Assembly: GCA_002633005.1 (NCBI GenBank)
Contig: NMRA01000128.1
Location: 301,165-361,164 of the forward strand
From: Phoronis australis
Taxonomy: Eukaryota; Phoronida; Phoronidae
DNA length: 60,000 nt
Direction: 5' to 3'
Shown here piece after piece: positions 38,001 to 47,500 of this stretch. The notes beneath the pieces are model-generated. The model had not been told where the DNA came from. It saw only the letters and a program-made list of their open reading frames with translations, and searched no databases. Position 1 is the stretch's first letter, and every line of letters starts with the position of its first letter. A program made the translations under genes and the position numbers.

Positions 38001-39302
38001 TCCACCACACTAACCACAGAGCAACATTGATACAGTGACAGTGACAACAGCCTGGCCACAAACATTACATCATACCATCTATTTTATTTACTTTTTGATT
38101 TGACTGGGAAGATAACAAGTTTGTTTGTAAAAGCTTTACAGCTGCTGAGCTGCTCAACTAATATTTTAGTTTAGTAATACCTTCAACGTTATGTAGGACC
38201 AAGGAAAATGTCCATATTGGCTAATTTCGGAACACCATATCTCAGAAAATAATGGCTAATCGGATTCATATTCAGTTTTCAGATACTATGCATAATGTAC
38301 TGTTCTCCAAAATGCAGTTAGGAAAATTTTTAATACATTGAATGTTTTTATAAGTCCCACCTTTGCATGACGGGTTACCAAATATAGGACTTTTGTGAGT
38401 TTTATGAGAAAATCCTTAAGTTGTATGAAATGAAAACAAACAAAATATTTTTGAAAAATGTAACAGCATTTTTGAGAAGTTGAACATTTTTATCAAATAA
38501 AATTTGATCATGTTATCGATTCCATTGCTTTGTTTGTACAGTAAAATCTTACCAATTAAGGACACAGTATGGTGGACAAGTATGGACACAGTATGGTGGA
38601 CAAGTGAAATTTCTTATTTTTTCGTGACATATAGTATCAAAATGGTGCTTTGCCAAATTCTAATTCTGAATAAAAGCTCTAGAGCAAAAGACAATAATTA
38701 GAAAAAAGTGGCACTTGTAAGAAAGTTAGAAGCATTTGAAAAATCAAAAAAGCACAAGTTTGGCATTTATTTTTGTCAGAAATTGGTCAGATTTTAACGT
38801 ACATTACTTTGTTGCTAAATTTTACTAGAACATGACATGACCATGTGACCCAATTACTGGTAGATTGATAAAAAATCAAAAATCAAATTCTACAGGCTTT
38901 CTACTTTCATGAAATATGTTTATAGTTTTTTAGATATTTTTAAATTCGCCGACTTGTAATATAAAACCTTAAAGAAGTACTAAAATAATTTTTGAGCCAC
39001 CAGCACCAGTACCACCACCCCCACCACCACCACCGCCGCCCCCACCACTGCTCATATCAATTAAACTCATGTATATGACTGTAATACCGTATGCCAATCC
39101 AGTCAAAGTCTTCTCGACATATTCCATTTCCATTATCTACAACTTGAACTTTTTGTTTCTCCACATCAACACGGACAGCCAGACAGGAACAACCAGCATC
39201 AATGGCATTGAATACAAGTTCATCAACACACTGCGAGAAGGTTGTTACAGTGACGCCGGAACGTAGATGACATTGTAGGGCATCAGATAAAAGACCAATC
39301 AT
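26043..39302 (-). CDS. MLH3: MLH3, MutL-homologue mismatch-repair and meiotic endonuclease, complete, 14 exons
   Basis: MLH3 pairs with MLH1 to make the MutL-gamma endonuclease of mismatch repair and meiotic crossover resolution (family knowledge). Exons: 39088-39302, 36555-37713, 33074-35384, 32576-32674, 31877-32071, 30772-30953, 29637-29712, 29261-29332, 28497-28622, 28072-28199, 27402-27425, 27134-27212, 26658-26815, 26043-26114. All phases agree: 1631 residues (human about 1450). GHKL ATPase: ELVFNAIDA at 28-36 and DNGNGI at 56-61, then TSKCHSLQDLEN and GFRGEALASI. A long, Ser-rich, probably disordered linker fills exon 3. The C-terminal endonuclease has DQHAVDERIQLE near 1421-1432 (intact DQHAx2Ex4E metal motif), ACRGAIKFGDPLS, and LPFQCAHGRP near 1581-1590. 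One exon is only 24 nt. The start is the ATG giving MIGLLSDALQ; a GTG codon precedes it directly. Confidence 0.95.
27605..28043 (-). repeat. Direct repeat pair (~125 bp) in MLH3 intron 10
   Basis: 27605-27729 and 27919-28043 are about 85% identical by eye (shared catcctgacacaaaattata, aaggtcatgaattta and ataagcacggtgcagatgat), in the same orientation and about 315 bp apart. The second copy runs up to the splice donor of the preceding exon, suggesting a local duplication. Confidence 0.8.
31262..31690. repeat. AT-rich stretch with repeated aaaacattt words, MITE-like
   Basis: In MLH3 intron 5. The word aaaacattt and its complement recur at least six times between about 31290 and 31450, and cacacaagc occurs near both ends (about 31278 and 31497). 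It may be a decayed fold-back element, but arms are not clean. Confidence 0.3.
35076..35309 (-). repeat. 96-bp coding tandem repeat in MLH3 exon 3
   Basis: Encodes a 32-residue unit, about 2.4 copies: SSVLSELPLDVSAKG..., SSFLPESPLNVSVKG... and SSDLPGSLLDVSVK. The units share (P)LxVSxKG, GGQ and RExNS positions. It lies at the start of the poorly conserved linker between the ATPase and endonuclease parts. Confidence 0.85.
35385..36554 (-). other. MLH3 intron 2
   Basis: AT-rich intron of 1.2 kb. The short open frames in it on both strands show no family resemblance. Confidence 0.6.
37905..38032 (-). repeat. tRNA-derived SINE-like copy in MLH3 intron 1
   Basis: On the minus strand a pol III-type head is visible: an A-box-like GTGGTTAGTGTGG within 38008-38020 and a B box GGTTCAATCCC at 37972-37982, about 30 bp apart, with TGGACTCGACC between as in tRNA-derived heads. 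A short non-tRNA body ending near a TTATATAA stretch follows. Same strand as MLH3. Confidence 0.6.
38560..38605 (+). repeat. Tandem duplication of a 24-bp unit
   Basis: ggacacagtatggtggacaa occurs twice (38560 and 38584) in MLH3 intron 1. Confidence 0.9.
39001..39053 (-). promoter_or_regulatory. G-rich tract just inside MLH3 intron 1
   Basis: A (CCA)n/CCGCC tract on the plus strand, so a run of GG and GGGGG groups on the MLH3 sense strand, starting about 35 nt downstream of the exon 1 donor at 39087. It could form a quadruplex or bind splicing factors; this is inference. Confidence 0.35.
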
Positions 39303-39345
39303 CACTGGTGTATTGCAGGAGTTCCTTTAAGCTGAAGTCAACCAT
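39283..39345 (-). other. Upstream ORF overlapping the MLH3 start codon
   Basis: ATG at 39345 opens 20 codons (MVDFSLKELL...) ending at TGA 39283-39285, out of frame with and overlapping the MLH3 ATG at 39302. It is in the transcript only if the acceptor just upstream (near 39349, TTTTTCAG) is the one used. Confidence 0.4.
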
Positions 39346-40029
39346 AGCCTGAAAAACACAATATACTTAAAGTTGCGATAAACCCGTGCCTTCTGTAACA
39401 GAAAAAGCTCTTGATTTAGGCCAATTAACATTACAAAATCTGACTCATCTTGTTCCTTAATACGATTAGAAATGATTTCTAGGCTACATTGCTTCCGACC
39501 AGGTTCATGGCAGATTGACAGTTGACCTTGACAGAGCAGTATGGCCGTCATGGGAATTTCACCTGTTTTATTGCAACTCATTGAAATCAAACAGTGGATA
39601 AGATTTCGAAGACATTATTGCTTTTTAAGGATGGAAGTAACCCAGAATCAGAGGGAAAACACTGATTAACCCATACTTTAGGATACAAGCATCATTTCCC
39701 AAAATATTGTGGGTTCAGTTCGCACCTTGGCCAAAGCATTTTTTCAGACTTAGGAATCAAAATACAGCACTACATCACTCACATCCATGAACAGGGGGGC
39801 CCATCATGCTTCTCCAGTTATGAATTACCACCCTACAACTACAAGCCACCATCCTAGGCAGAACCCTTCTTGGACCAGAGAGAGATGTGAGAAATTGTGA
39901 ATCTGTAGTGTAATGTAGTTTGAGGAAGAAGTATCAGATAAAGCGACGTTGCGGTAGCAGAAAGCATGATTTAAAAAGAGCACCTCCAGGCATCTCAACT
40001 GGCCCCAGTGGAGACAGTGCATGGACATC

Positions 40030-40085
40030 CCACAGGCCCTCTATATGTTGGAAGCTTTTCGACGAATTATGCCCAACACTGATTA
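40030..40085 (+). repeat. Partial third copy of the PSMD8-intron repeat
   Basis: Matches the block ggaagctttt-cg-cgaattatgcc of 3430-3455 and its reverse partner in the second arm, about 70-75% over ~55 bp. This shows that the repeat is dispersed rather than unique to PSMD8. Confidence 0.6.
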
Positions 40086-40208
40086 TTTAAACCAAGAATA
40101 TGTGACATCATATAGACTGGCGCAATCAGTATGTGTAAAAATTGTCAGTTGCTGATTTGGGCCGAATTGAACGAAAGACTGTTAGAAGAAAATGCACGAT
40201 TTTGGGGA

Positions 40209-40327
40209 CACTGGTCGAATATAGCAGTCCCTGATTTTGAATACCAGTTTCATCCACTGAATAACAGGCTTGTATTCAGTGATTGCCTGGTTCTCAAAAT
40301 CTGGGACTGCTATATATCCGACCAGAG
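40209..40327. repeat. Fold-back palindrome upstream of MLH3
   Basis: ctggtcgaatatagcagtcc at the left pairs with ggactgctatatatccgacc at the right; the gattttga/tcaaaatc and accag/ctggt blocks extend the arms to ~40 bp, and an inner hairpin (cactgaata ... tattcagtg) forms the loop. MITE-like; no coding content. Confidence 0.7.
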
Positions 40328-40582
40328 CCTTTAGTGGCCATGCAGCTGATACACGTGCTGAGATGTAGAGAGGGATTCGATAACTAGACCGCACACCAAC
40401 CAGAGGTACTGAGCTCGGATCACGGATAACCAGAATGAGAGTGTAAGAGTTGTAATGTAACTTGTAAGACACCTTGATGAATGAGACTGAGAGTCTACAG
40501 TACTGCACCACTTGTTTTTCCAGGTTTACAGAATTTTTAAACATTTCGTTTTCGTCAATATCATAAATACTATCCGTCTCAC

Positions 40583-40837
40583 CTCTATTCATTATTTGTT
40601 TCGATAATTAATGATGGGAAATATCAAAACTACATAGAAAACGCCGAGCCTCCTGAGCCACGCACGTGAAACTTGTTTACATTTTTATTCGAAATGTTTT
40701 TCTGACGGAGCAAAGTTCGTGTTCCTGTCCACGCAAATTCTCGCAGGATCTCGCCGGTTGTTTTTATTACCTGAGTAACGGATTACTGCAATCAAGAAGA
40801 TGTTCTTCCCATTCCAAAACAATTAAATCAAAGATCT
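40583..40837. promoter_or_regulatory. Candidate divergent promoter for MLH3 and ZC2HC1
   Basis: On the minus strand AATAGAG is followed by the donor GTGAGA (exon edge 40583). On the plus strand AAGATCT is followed by the donor GTAAGT (exon edge 40837). Between them is a stretch richer in CpG, with an E-box-like cacgtg at about 40663. This suggests non-coding first exons of both genes leaving one promoter. Inferred from motifs only. Confidence 0.35.
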
Positions 40838-41391
40838 GTAAGTTTATTACGCAAACTGCTGTCTTTATAAGTTTGTTTGACATGAGCAGCCAGTTGTCTT
40901 GACTTGTTTTGTCCAAACTAAAGGCCAGGGTACTGGTCAAAACTGACAAAAGTCAAAACACGAAACATTCGAGTTGTCTGGGACTGGAGTCTGGACTGTG
41001 ACTTTGTACAATGAACTACAAAACCGGCAAAATGAAGACCCAGAAATTGAATAACTACAATGCAAGTACTTGATGCATCTTTTTCTAGTGGAAAAACAGT
41101 CAACTTTCAACGACATTAGCCTCCAAATACAGTTATCAATGGCCATGATGGTTAAGCGTTATTGTAGTTGCCAACATTAAAATGAAAACGTGGGACTAGT
41201 CCTGTTGCAGTGCTAGGCCAGGGTGCACCCTGAAACACAATGCTAAAGTTATTTTCTCTTTTTGTCGTGACTGTGATACATGGAAGAAAGAGAAATAGTG
41301 GTACATACACGTACAGTGTGGAACAGTAATACACACAGCCACACATTACAACAGCTTTGTGACATAAACATGAAGCCCATGTTGTGATATG

Positions 41392-41800
41392 TGCAATTGC
41401 CTCTTGGTTGAAGAGTTTAGACACTTGGCTCTCGCAAGTGTAACATTGATGCCTGACTTTAATGAAAAACCCACGATTAACCCCGAGATGTTATGAGTGG
41501 CAGATGGAGAGGGTTACAGCCTGGTGGTGGAACTAGAGCACAAGGACAGTGTTACTACAGGGTATTGTTGGTGAGGGCAAATTCCAGGACGCTGGGGTGT
41601 TGCTGAAGACTGCAGCCAGGATGCCTGCCTGTTCCACCGAAGGGGCAGGTGTGTTGTGACAAGTGACTTCCGGGTGTGACATACAGCCAGATAAAGCCTC
41701 TCTAAGTTGCTTGCCAAGTGGCAATTGCCTCTTGGCTGAATGGTTTAGACTTTCGGCTCTCACATGTGCAATCTGGCTTCAAGTTCTGGATTCACTGAAA
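41392..41800 (+). repeat. Two tRNA-like SINE heads flanking a GC-richer segment
   Basis: 41392-41452 and 41720-41795 share gcaattgcctcttgg(t/c)tgaa, tttagac, ggctctc and gtg(t/c)aa blocks. The second has a fuller pol III-like pattern: ggctgaatggttta as A box and gcttcaagttctgg as a B-box-like segment, resembling Leu/Ser-type tRNA heads. The 41480-41720 stretch between them is GC-richer than its surroundings and has no supportable frame. Confidence 0.5.
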
Positions 41801-42514
41801 TTTTCTACACCCATAGTTTTTTCGCAAGGTCACCACCAGAGACATATTTTGTTATTGTTAAAAGTGAGTGAAATCTGCCACAGACAGTAACATGAATACC
41901 CAATATAATTTATAATTATACTTTTTATATTTTCAATATTTAAATACAAATGGCTGACTCCAAAGTTATTACAATTGATTATAGTCACTTGTATGGGTCC
42001 CATACTTTGAGAATCATTTTTTTCCACTGAATAAGAAGTAAGTGACTATTGCCTTAAAGTGAATATTGAATAGGGAGGAGTTCCAATGTCCATTCCACAG
42101 AATCTGTTGTGTCAAAGATGGTCTTACCTATCTGACTGCACCATCTTTATATATTGCTCAATGTAACACAATTCCATTGTGATAGACATTTCCTAGTAGC
42201 TAGCATATCTACTCGAGACAGTTCAAATTTTAAGTACATCAAAATTTGAAAATTCCGTTCAGTGCATCTCACTAATTGACTGAAAGTTAAGTTCCATTGA
42301 CACTCCAGATATAATTGCCGTGTTTATTAATTGCGCTCACAACATGAGCGGATAATAGCCTATTCAAATCATTGATAATAGCATGTCGCTTGTTGTCTCT
42401 GGAGTCCTTAAGACTGCATTCATGGTCAGTTCATTACAAAATTCTTTTTATTCTCTATATTGTGGGCTTTAGATCATTCATCTATATATGCAAAACACAT
42501 TTAAAAATGTAAAA

Positions 42515-42606
42515 AGACACATTTTGTCCTGTTCAGCTAGCAAAAAATCAAATCAGACCTTTTAGCCTCATGAAATCGGTCTCATAATATTCTTTACACG
42601 ACAGGA
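42515..42606 (+). repeat. Dispersed ~100-bp repeat, copy 3
   Basis: Same 3' part as 7690-7795 and 24918-25018: ccttttagcctca/..., atcggtctcataatattc, then acgacagga. The 5' half is more diverged. Confidence 0.5.
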
Positions 42607-43054
42607 CCAAAATTTTGAGGTGCATAAAACTTCAAAATTATTCGCTGGATAAGCTTGATTGTTGCCTGACGTCAAATGCATTGTTCAACAATAACAATGT
42701 AACGGTTGATAATGTGACGTCATAGTTGCTATACGGCGTGTAACTTTTGTGCACTGGGCCCTGGAGCTATTAAATTTAACAGAAAAATTTCTTGCCATTT
42801 GGTACACAAGAGCTACGCGTTTAACAATGTCTTGCCGACGACAGTCATATTATCATGACAATGTGGTTGAATTTTTTATGTCTATTCTACGCTTTAAAAC
42901 GTAAGCCTCTGTGCACTTGGACACATTAGACTTGAATATGGCTGAATATTACAAAGACACATCCTCTCTGTGCATTCTCTCATAATGTGAATGATTCCAC
43001 AATAAGGTTGATTCAAGATCTCTGTCATTATCCACATGTTCGTGGTCACCTGCT

Positions 43055-43205
43055 CTCCTGGCGTGAAAGTTTTCTGTCCTGGTGTGATGAATTTGCTGTC
43101 CTGTTGTGACTACCTGTCGGTCCTAGTATGATGAAATTCCGTTCCTGATGTGTTAAATTTTGGTCGTGACTTGAAAAATTATCGGTCCTGGGGTGATAAA
43201 TTGTG
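43055..43205 (+). repeat. Degenerate 22-bp minisatellite
   Basis: About seven diverged copies of a unit close to gtcctggtgtgatgaaattt, for example at 43076, 43098, 43120 and 43183. Upstream of the ZC2HC1 first coding exon. Confidence 0.75.
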
Positions 43206-44573
43206 GTTTTGAGTTGTTGTTCCTACAGCGTTTTTAATTCTTAAATAATATGTGCCCTGGATTTCTTCGGCTGTGGTGTTCCGTAATATGCTGTCTAGTG
43301 CATTGTTTAGTGCTTTAAAGACAGTGCGGCCTTGAAATGAAAGCCATGTCATATCTAGACATTGATGAAGGTCAGAGTTATTGATTGAATGGCTTACTGG
43401 AGATTGGCCAATTAATTACTTACAATTAAGTTGAAATTGTTAGAATTAATAACTACCTTAAGTTATCTTCTGTTTGGCGTTGAAAATCAACTGTAGCAAA
43501 TGTAATAAATGTAGATTTGACTGTCTCCTATTTTAGAAGAGTAAAATTTCGAATTCTATTTTTTTTTTAGCCAGCTAAACTGGGCGAAATTCAGATTTGG
43601 GTGGGCGGAGATCAGGGGTTTGTTTTCCACTCTCTCTTGACACCCGAAACCCTTCAGTTTAACTACTAAGACACTGCTACAGCATCATAAAAATAAATGT
43701 CTGTTATTGTATTTGGCATTATCTCTTGAAAACGGACATTAATTGACATACTTTTGTAGTAAAAGTACTACGGTATGTTTAGCCTGAATTTCTTTTGTAG
43801 TGACAATCAGTTTTGTTGTAGACTATTTGTATTCTGATGAGAGTCAGACATGGTAATAAATTGACATGCAGCACAAAAGTGTGTAATCAACTGAGCTGAA
43901 TTCCGTGTCAGTGAGCTAATTGATTCTGTTAGAATGATATTTTATTGATGTAGGCTTGTAATAAGGAGATTAAGAAAGTGTCCTGTAATGACTTCCAGGC
44001 ATTCAGAACAATTGACATAGCTAAACAAGTTTTATGCTAGATTTGGATCAAATTACTCAGTAGATGATTGTTGTTCATGCTTACTCATAAACACTGGTTT
44101 GTACATTAAAGTTCTGAAAATATTAAGTGGAGATGTGACTCTGAACAAATTGCCCAATGGCATGTTTTGTGGCTTCGCAAAATGTCTCTGTGTCAGTCAG
44201 TGACAATTTCTGAATTCTATTTTTTACAACAAAATCATTAAAAGCACGATAGGCCAAAAATTATTACAGATTCTGATTGTATGCACTTTTTCATGTTTGA
44301 ATTTTTTTCAAAAATATGTAGCAGAAGTATGATTTTTTGTTTCTGATAGGTTCCTATTTTGTCTTTCTTTATGAATACAGTTCAATAATTTAGAATGCAT
44401 GATGCAGCATTTATTTACAACAACAGTTTTTCTAGTTTTATTTTCTTATAAGTGATATGTCATGGGCTTGGCAGACTCCACAACAAAAATTTTCAAAAGT
44501 TGCTTAAATATTTTGTGTGGTGCAATGCTTCAATTGTATCAAAGTGCATATTTGTGTCGACTACTTTCAGAGA

Positions 44574-47500
44574 ATGCAGACAAATTACGCCCAGCCATCT
44601 CGCCTGCAGCTGCTGCAGGCTGATTTCCAAAAGAGGCAGTTGAGGCAAAAGGAAGAGAAACTGTTGAGTCTGCACCAACAGAGTCAGAAGGCTGCAGAAC
44701 AGAGACTTGATCGAATAACGCAGAACAGTGGTGGTAAAACAAGAACAGAAGGCACAAGTGTCAGAGATTTCTTCAATGGGAAACGAGGAGTGTCCCAAAA
44801 CAACAACACAAACAACAATATGGCACCAAAGCAAGAGCCTAGCTATCAGACTGGTACCTACGCAAACAAAATGCACAATAATCAGGCACAGAGAGTTATG
44901 GGTCTTCCGCCAAAAAAGAATAGTGCTGGTCGAGATAAGAGCAACCCGTTGGCTCCAATACAGAGGGATTCTAGCGCAGGTCGTAAAGGATCTCGTGTGA
45001 AGAAGTTAACCGAAGAATCTAGGAGAAACTCATTACCTTCTCTAAATAATGATAAATCAGGCAGTATTAACTCTGGTCCATACAGTGACGGGAACTATAG
45101 TGGTTTAAGTGATAGTGGAATGTCAAATGACAATGTTCCTGATTCCTCTAGGAGCTCCAAACAAAAACAGTCAGTCCGTCGAAAGCAGATAACTCAGAAG
45201 CGCCATCAGCAGGCAGAAGCATACGATAATGAATCCAGTGAAGAAGATGTCAAACCCAAGAATGTGGAGAAATTAACCGATTTCCAAAAATGGCAGCTGG
45301 AGCAAGATGAAGCTAAGAGAAAACGTTTGGAAAAGGCAAGGCAGACGGAAAAACCAAAATCAAGGTCGATTGATTTTGACAGAGAGTCTGGACGTGGTGG
45401 TGAGAACTCAGCGGATGAAGAGGACAATTTTGCTGCGGAGATAGCACGGAAGGAAAGAGAACTTCTGGCACAGATAGAGCAGCGTCAACGGGAACTGGAG
45501 CAAATGCAGTTGGAGAAACAGAGGGATGAAGAAGAGGTAAGCGTATTTTTTTGTTGTGAGGAGGATTATTGAGGGCATTGTACTCCCTATATTGTATTTA
45601 AACATGGTGCTGTCCTGGGCTGTGTCCTCTACATTACAAACACGGTGCTAAGCCATGTTTAAAATCTCAAGCCATGTTTGAAAAACCTACGACTTATCTC
45701 CTTTGTGAGAAGAATAATTGAAGTAGTATTGCATAATGATACTTACTTTTTACATTTAGCTGTAAAATGATATTGACATGCTCATCAATTGAAAATAATG
45801 TGTAACTGTTGTAAATTGCTTTTCTGACTTAACAATAAAGGAAGATAAGGACGAGAAACCCTGTCGCACAATATCTACCAAGTTTGAGGTCGAACCCTAC
45901 TGGCCTTTTTCTTCTCTGGTTTGAGCCAAAAATCAAATAATCAGTTTGGAACATTATTTCATTCTTGAGCTATTTTGAGAAAAGTCACACATTCTTATTA
46001 GTGCTTTGTTACTGTCAAGCAAAATGTTTCAAATGTTGGATTCAGGACTTCCAATTTATATGTAGACTGATTTTGAAACAAACTTTGGCAGGACTTTATT
46101 AATTCCCAGTATCAGTCCAATTTGTTATTCCTTCAGATAAAGCATCAACTGGCGATTCCTACTGAGGAAGTTTTAGATGGAGTTTTCTGCAATCCTTCTA
46201 ACAAAACAAGTTTTTGCAGGAAGCACGTGAAGAAGAACGCCGTCGTAAGGAAGAAGCACTACTTGAGAAGCGGCGACGGAAACTGGAGGCAGAGGAACGA
46301 AAACGAGAAGAGGAGGATTACAGACGGAGACTTGCTGAAGAAGAGGCTGAAGAGAGGCAGAGACTGGAAGAGGAGGAGGCGAGGGCACGGCAGAACGCTC
46401 GTCGACGGAAAACTCCACCAGATGCATTCCCTACAAAACCGGTGACAGTGAAGCATAAAACCAAACCTCAGAATCAGCCCCAGGCCCAGAGATATAACAA
46501 GCGACCAGCAACGCCCCCTGATGAGCCTGAAGATGACTATCCTAAAGTGAGTGGTATTTTTAGCTTACGGTGGTTGGATGGAGACTGCTGAATGGGATCA
46601 GAATGGCTTAGTGATGAACTTAACTTTGCATACATTGTTTTGGTAATCATAGCAGGAACTGACATTTGGAAGTTAAGTTCTTTGTGGACTTAGACAGACA
46701 ACTTTTATGGATTTTAAGTAGGTTTTAAAAAGTTTTAGTGTGTACCTTGCAATTGAGTTTCACAGTATAGTGATTCTTTTTGCAATGCTGTGAGGAAGCC
46801 GCACGCAATGAAGCATGGTGCTGGTGCCTAATCAGCTTGCAGCAGTTGTCACCTTGTATGCAGTTAGTTCTACATGGGCTGCGTCTCCTGTTGCTATTGA
46901 ATTTGAGTGTACTGCCAAAGATGCACTGTTTGTCTCACAGCATGCACATTTGCACATGCCCTCAATATAGCTATATTTGGATTGTAATTAGTCCCGTGAC
47001 ATTCCGGTTGATCACATGATGCGGAATTTGGTTACAGAGCTTCATTCGGCATAGCATCGTGTGTGGGCAGGCTGTGCCGCCCATCCAAGGTCACGTATAA
47101 ATTAGGCGAGCTCCAGTTGCCCATGTCATATGCGGCTAGCAGTATATCTTCTTGACAATTAGGGAAATCTAGCTGCTTGCAGCTGCTTGCAACTGAGTGA
47201 TTAGAAACTGGATCAGATTTATAACTTTTATACCCTCGTCAACATTTTACAGACTCCCCAGGATCCAGCTGCATTTTACGTCCAGGTTATAGCAGATGCT
47301 GAGGAAGACAATGTCCATCTTGACCTTCGACCTTGTCCTAACTGTGGCCGGAAGTTCAATGCAGATCGTTTGCAAAAGCATGCCAAGGTGAGCACTCAAA
47401 CTGGCATCTTACCTGGCTATCATAAATGACAAACTTGCATGAGACAGATGTACATCAGTCAGACTAAGCTCTGCAGCTCGGTTGTCATTATTAAAATTAG

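Larger units (their letters stand above)
39350..44570. other. Repeat-rich spacer between divergent MLH3 and ZC2HC1
   Basis: No supportable protein-coding exon, including no acylphosphatase-like frame. It contains a degenerate copy of the 3357-4276 repeat, a fold-back at 40209-40327, candidate divergent 5' exons around 40.6-40.8 kb, two tRNA-like repeat copies, a dispersed repeat and a 22-bp minisatellite. Confidence 0.6.

Noticed and set aside
39350-44570. ACYP1 (acylphosphatase) between MLH3 and ZC2HC1, as in human
   Set aside because: Looked for an acylphosphatase-like frame on both strands; none visible.
46122-46445. Plus-strand frame of 107 codons starting before ZC2HC1 exon 2
   Set aside because: Out of frame with the Glu/Arg helix; the acceptor at 46219 and phase 0 join give the family-like reading.
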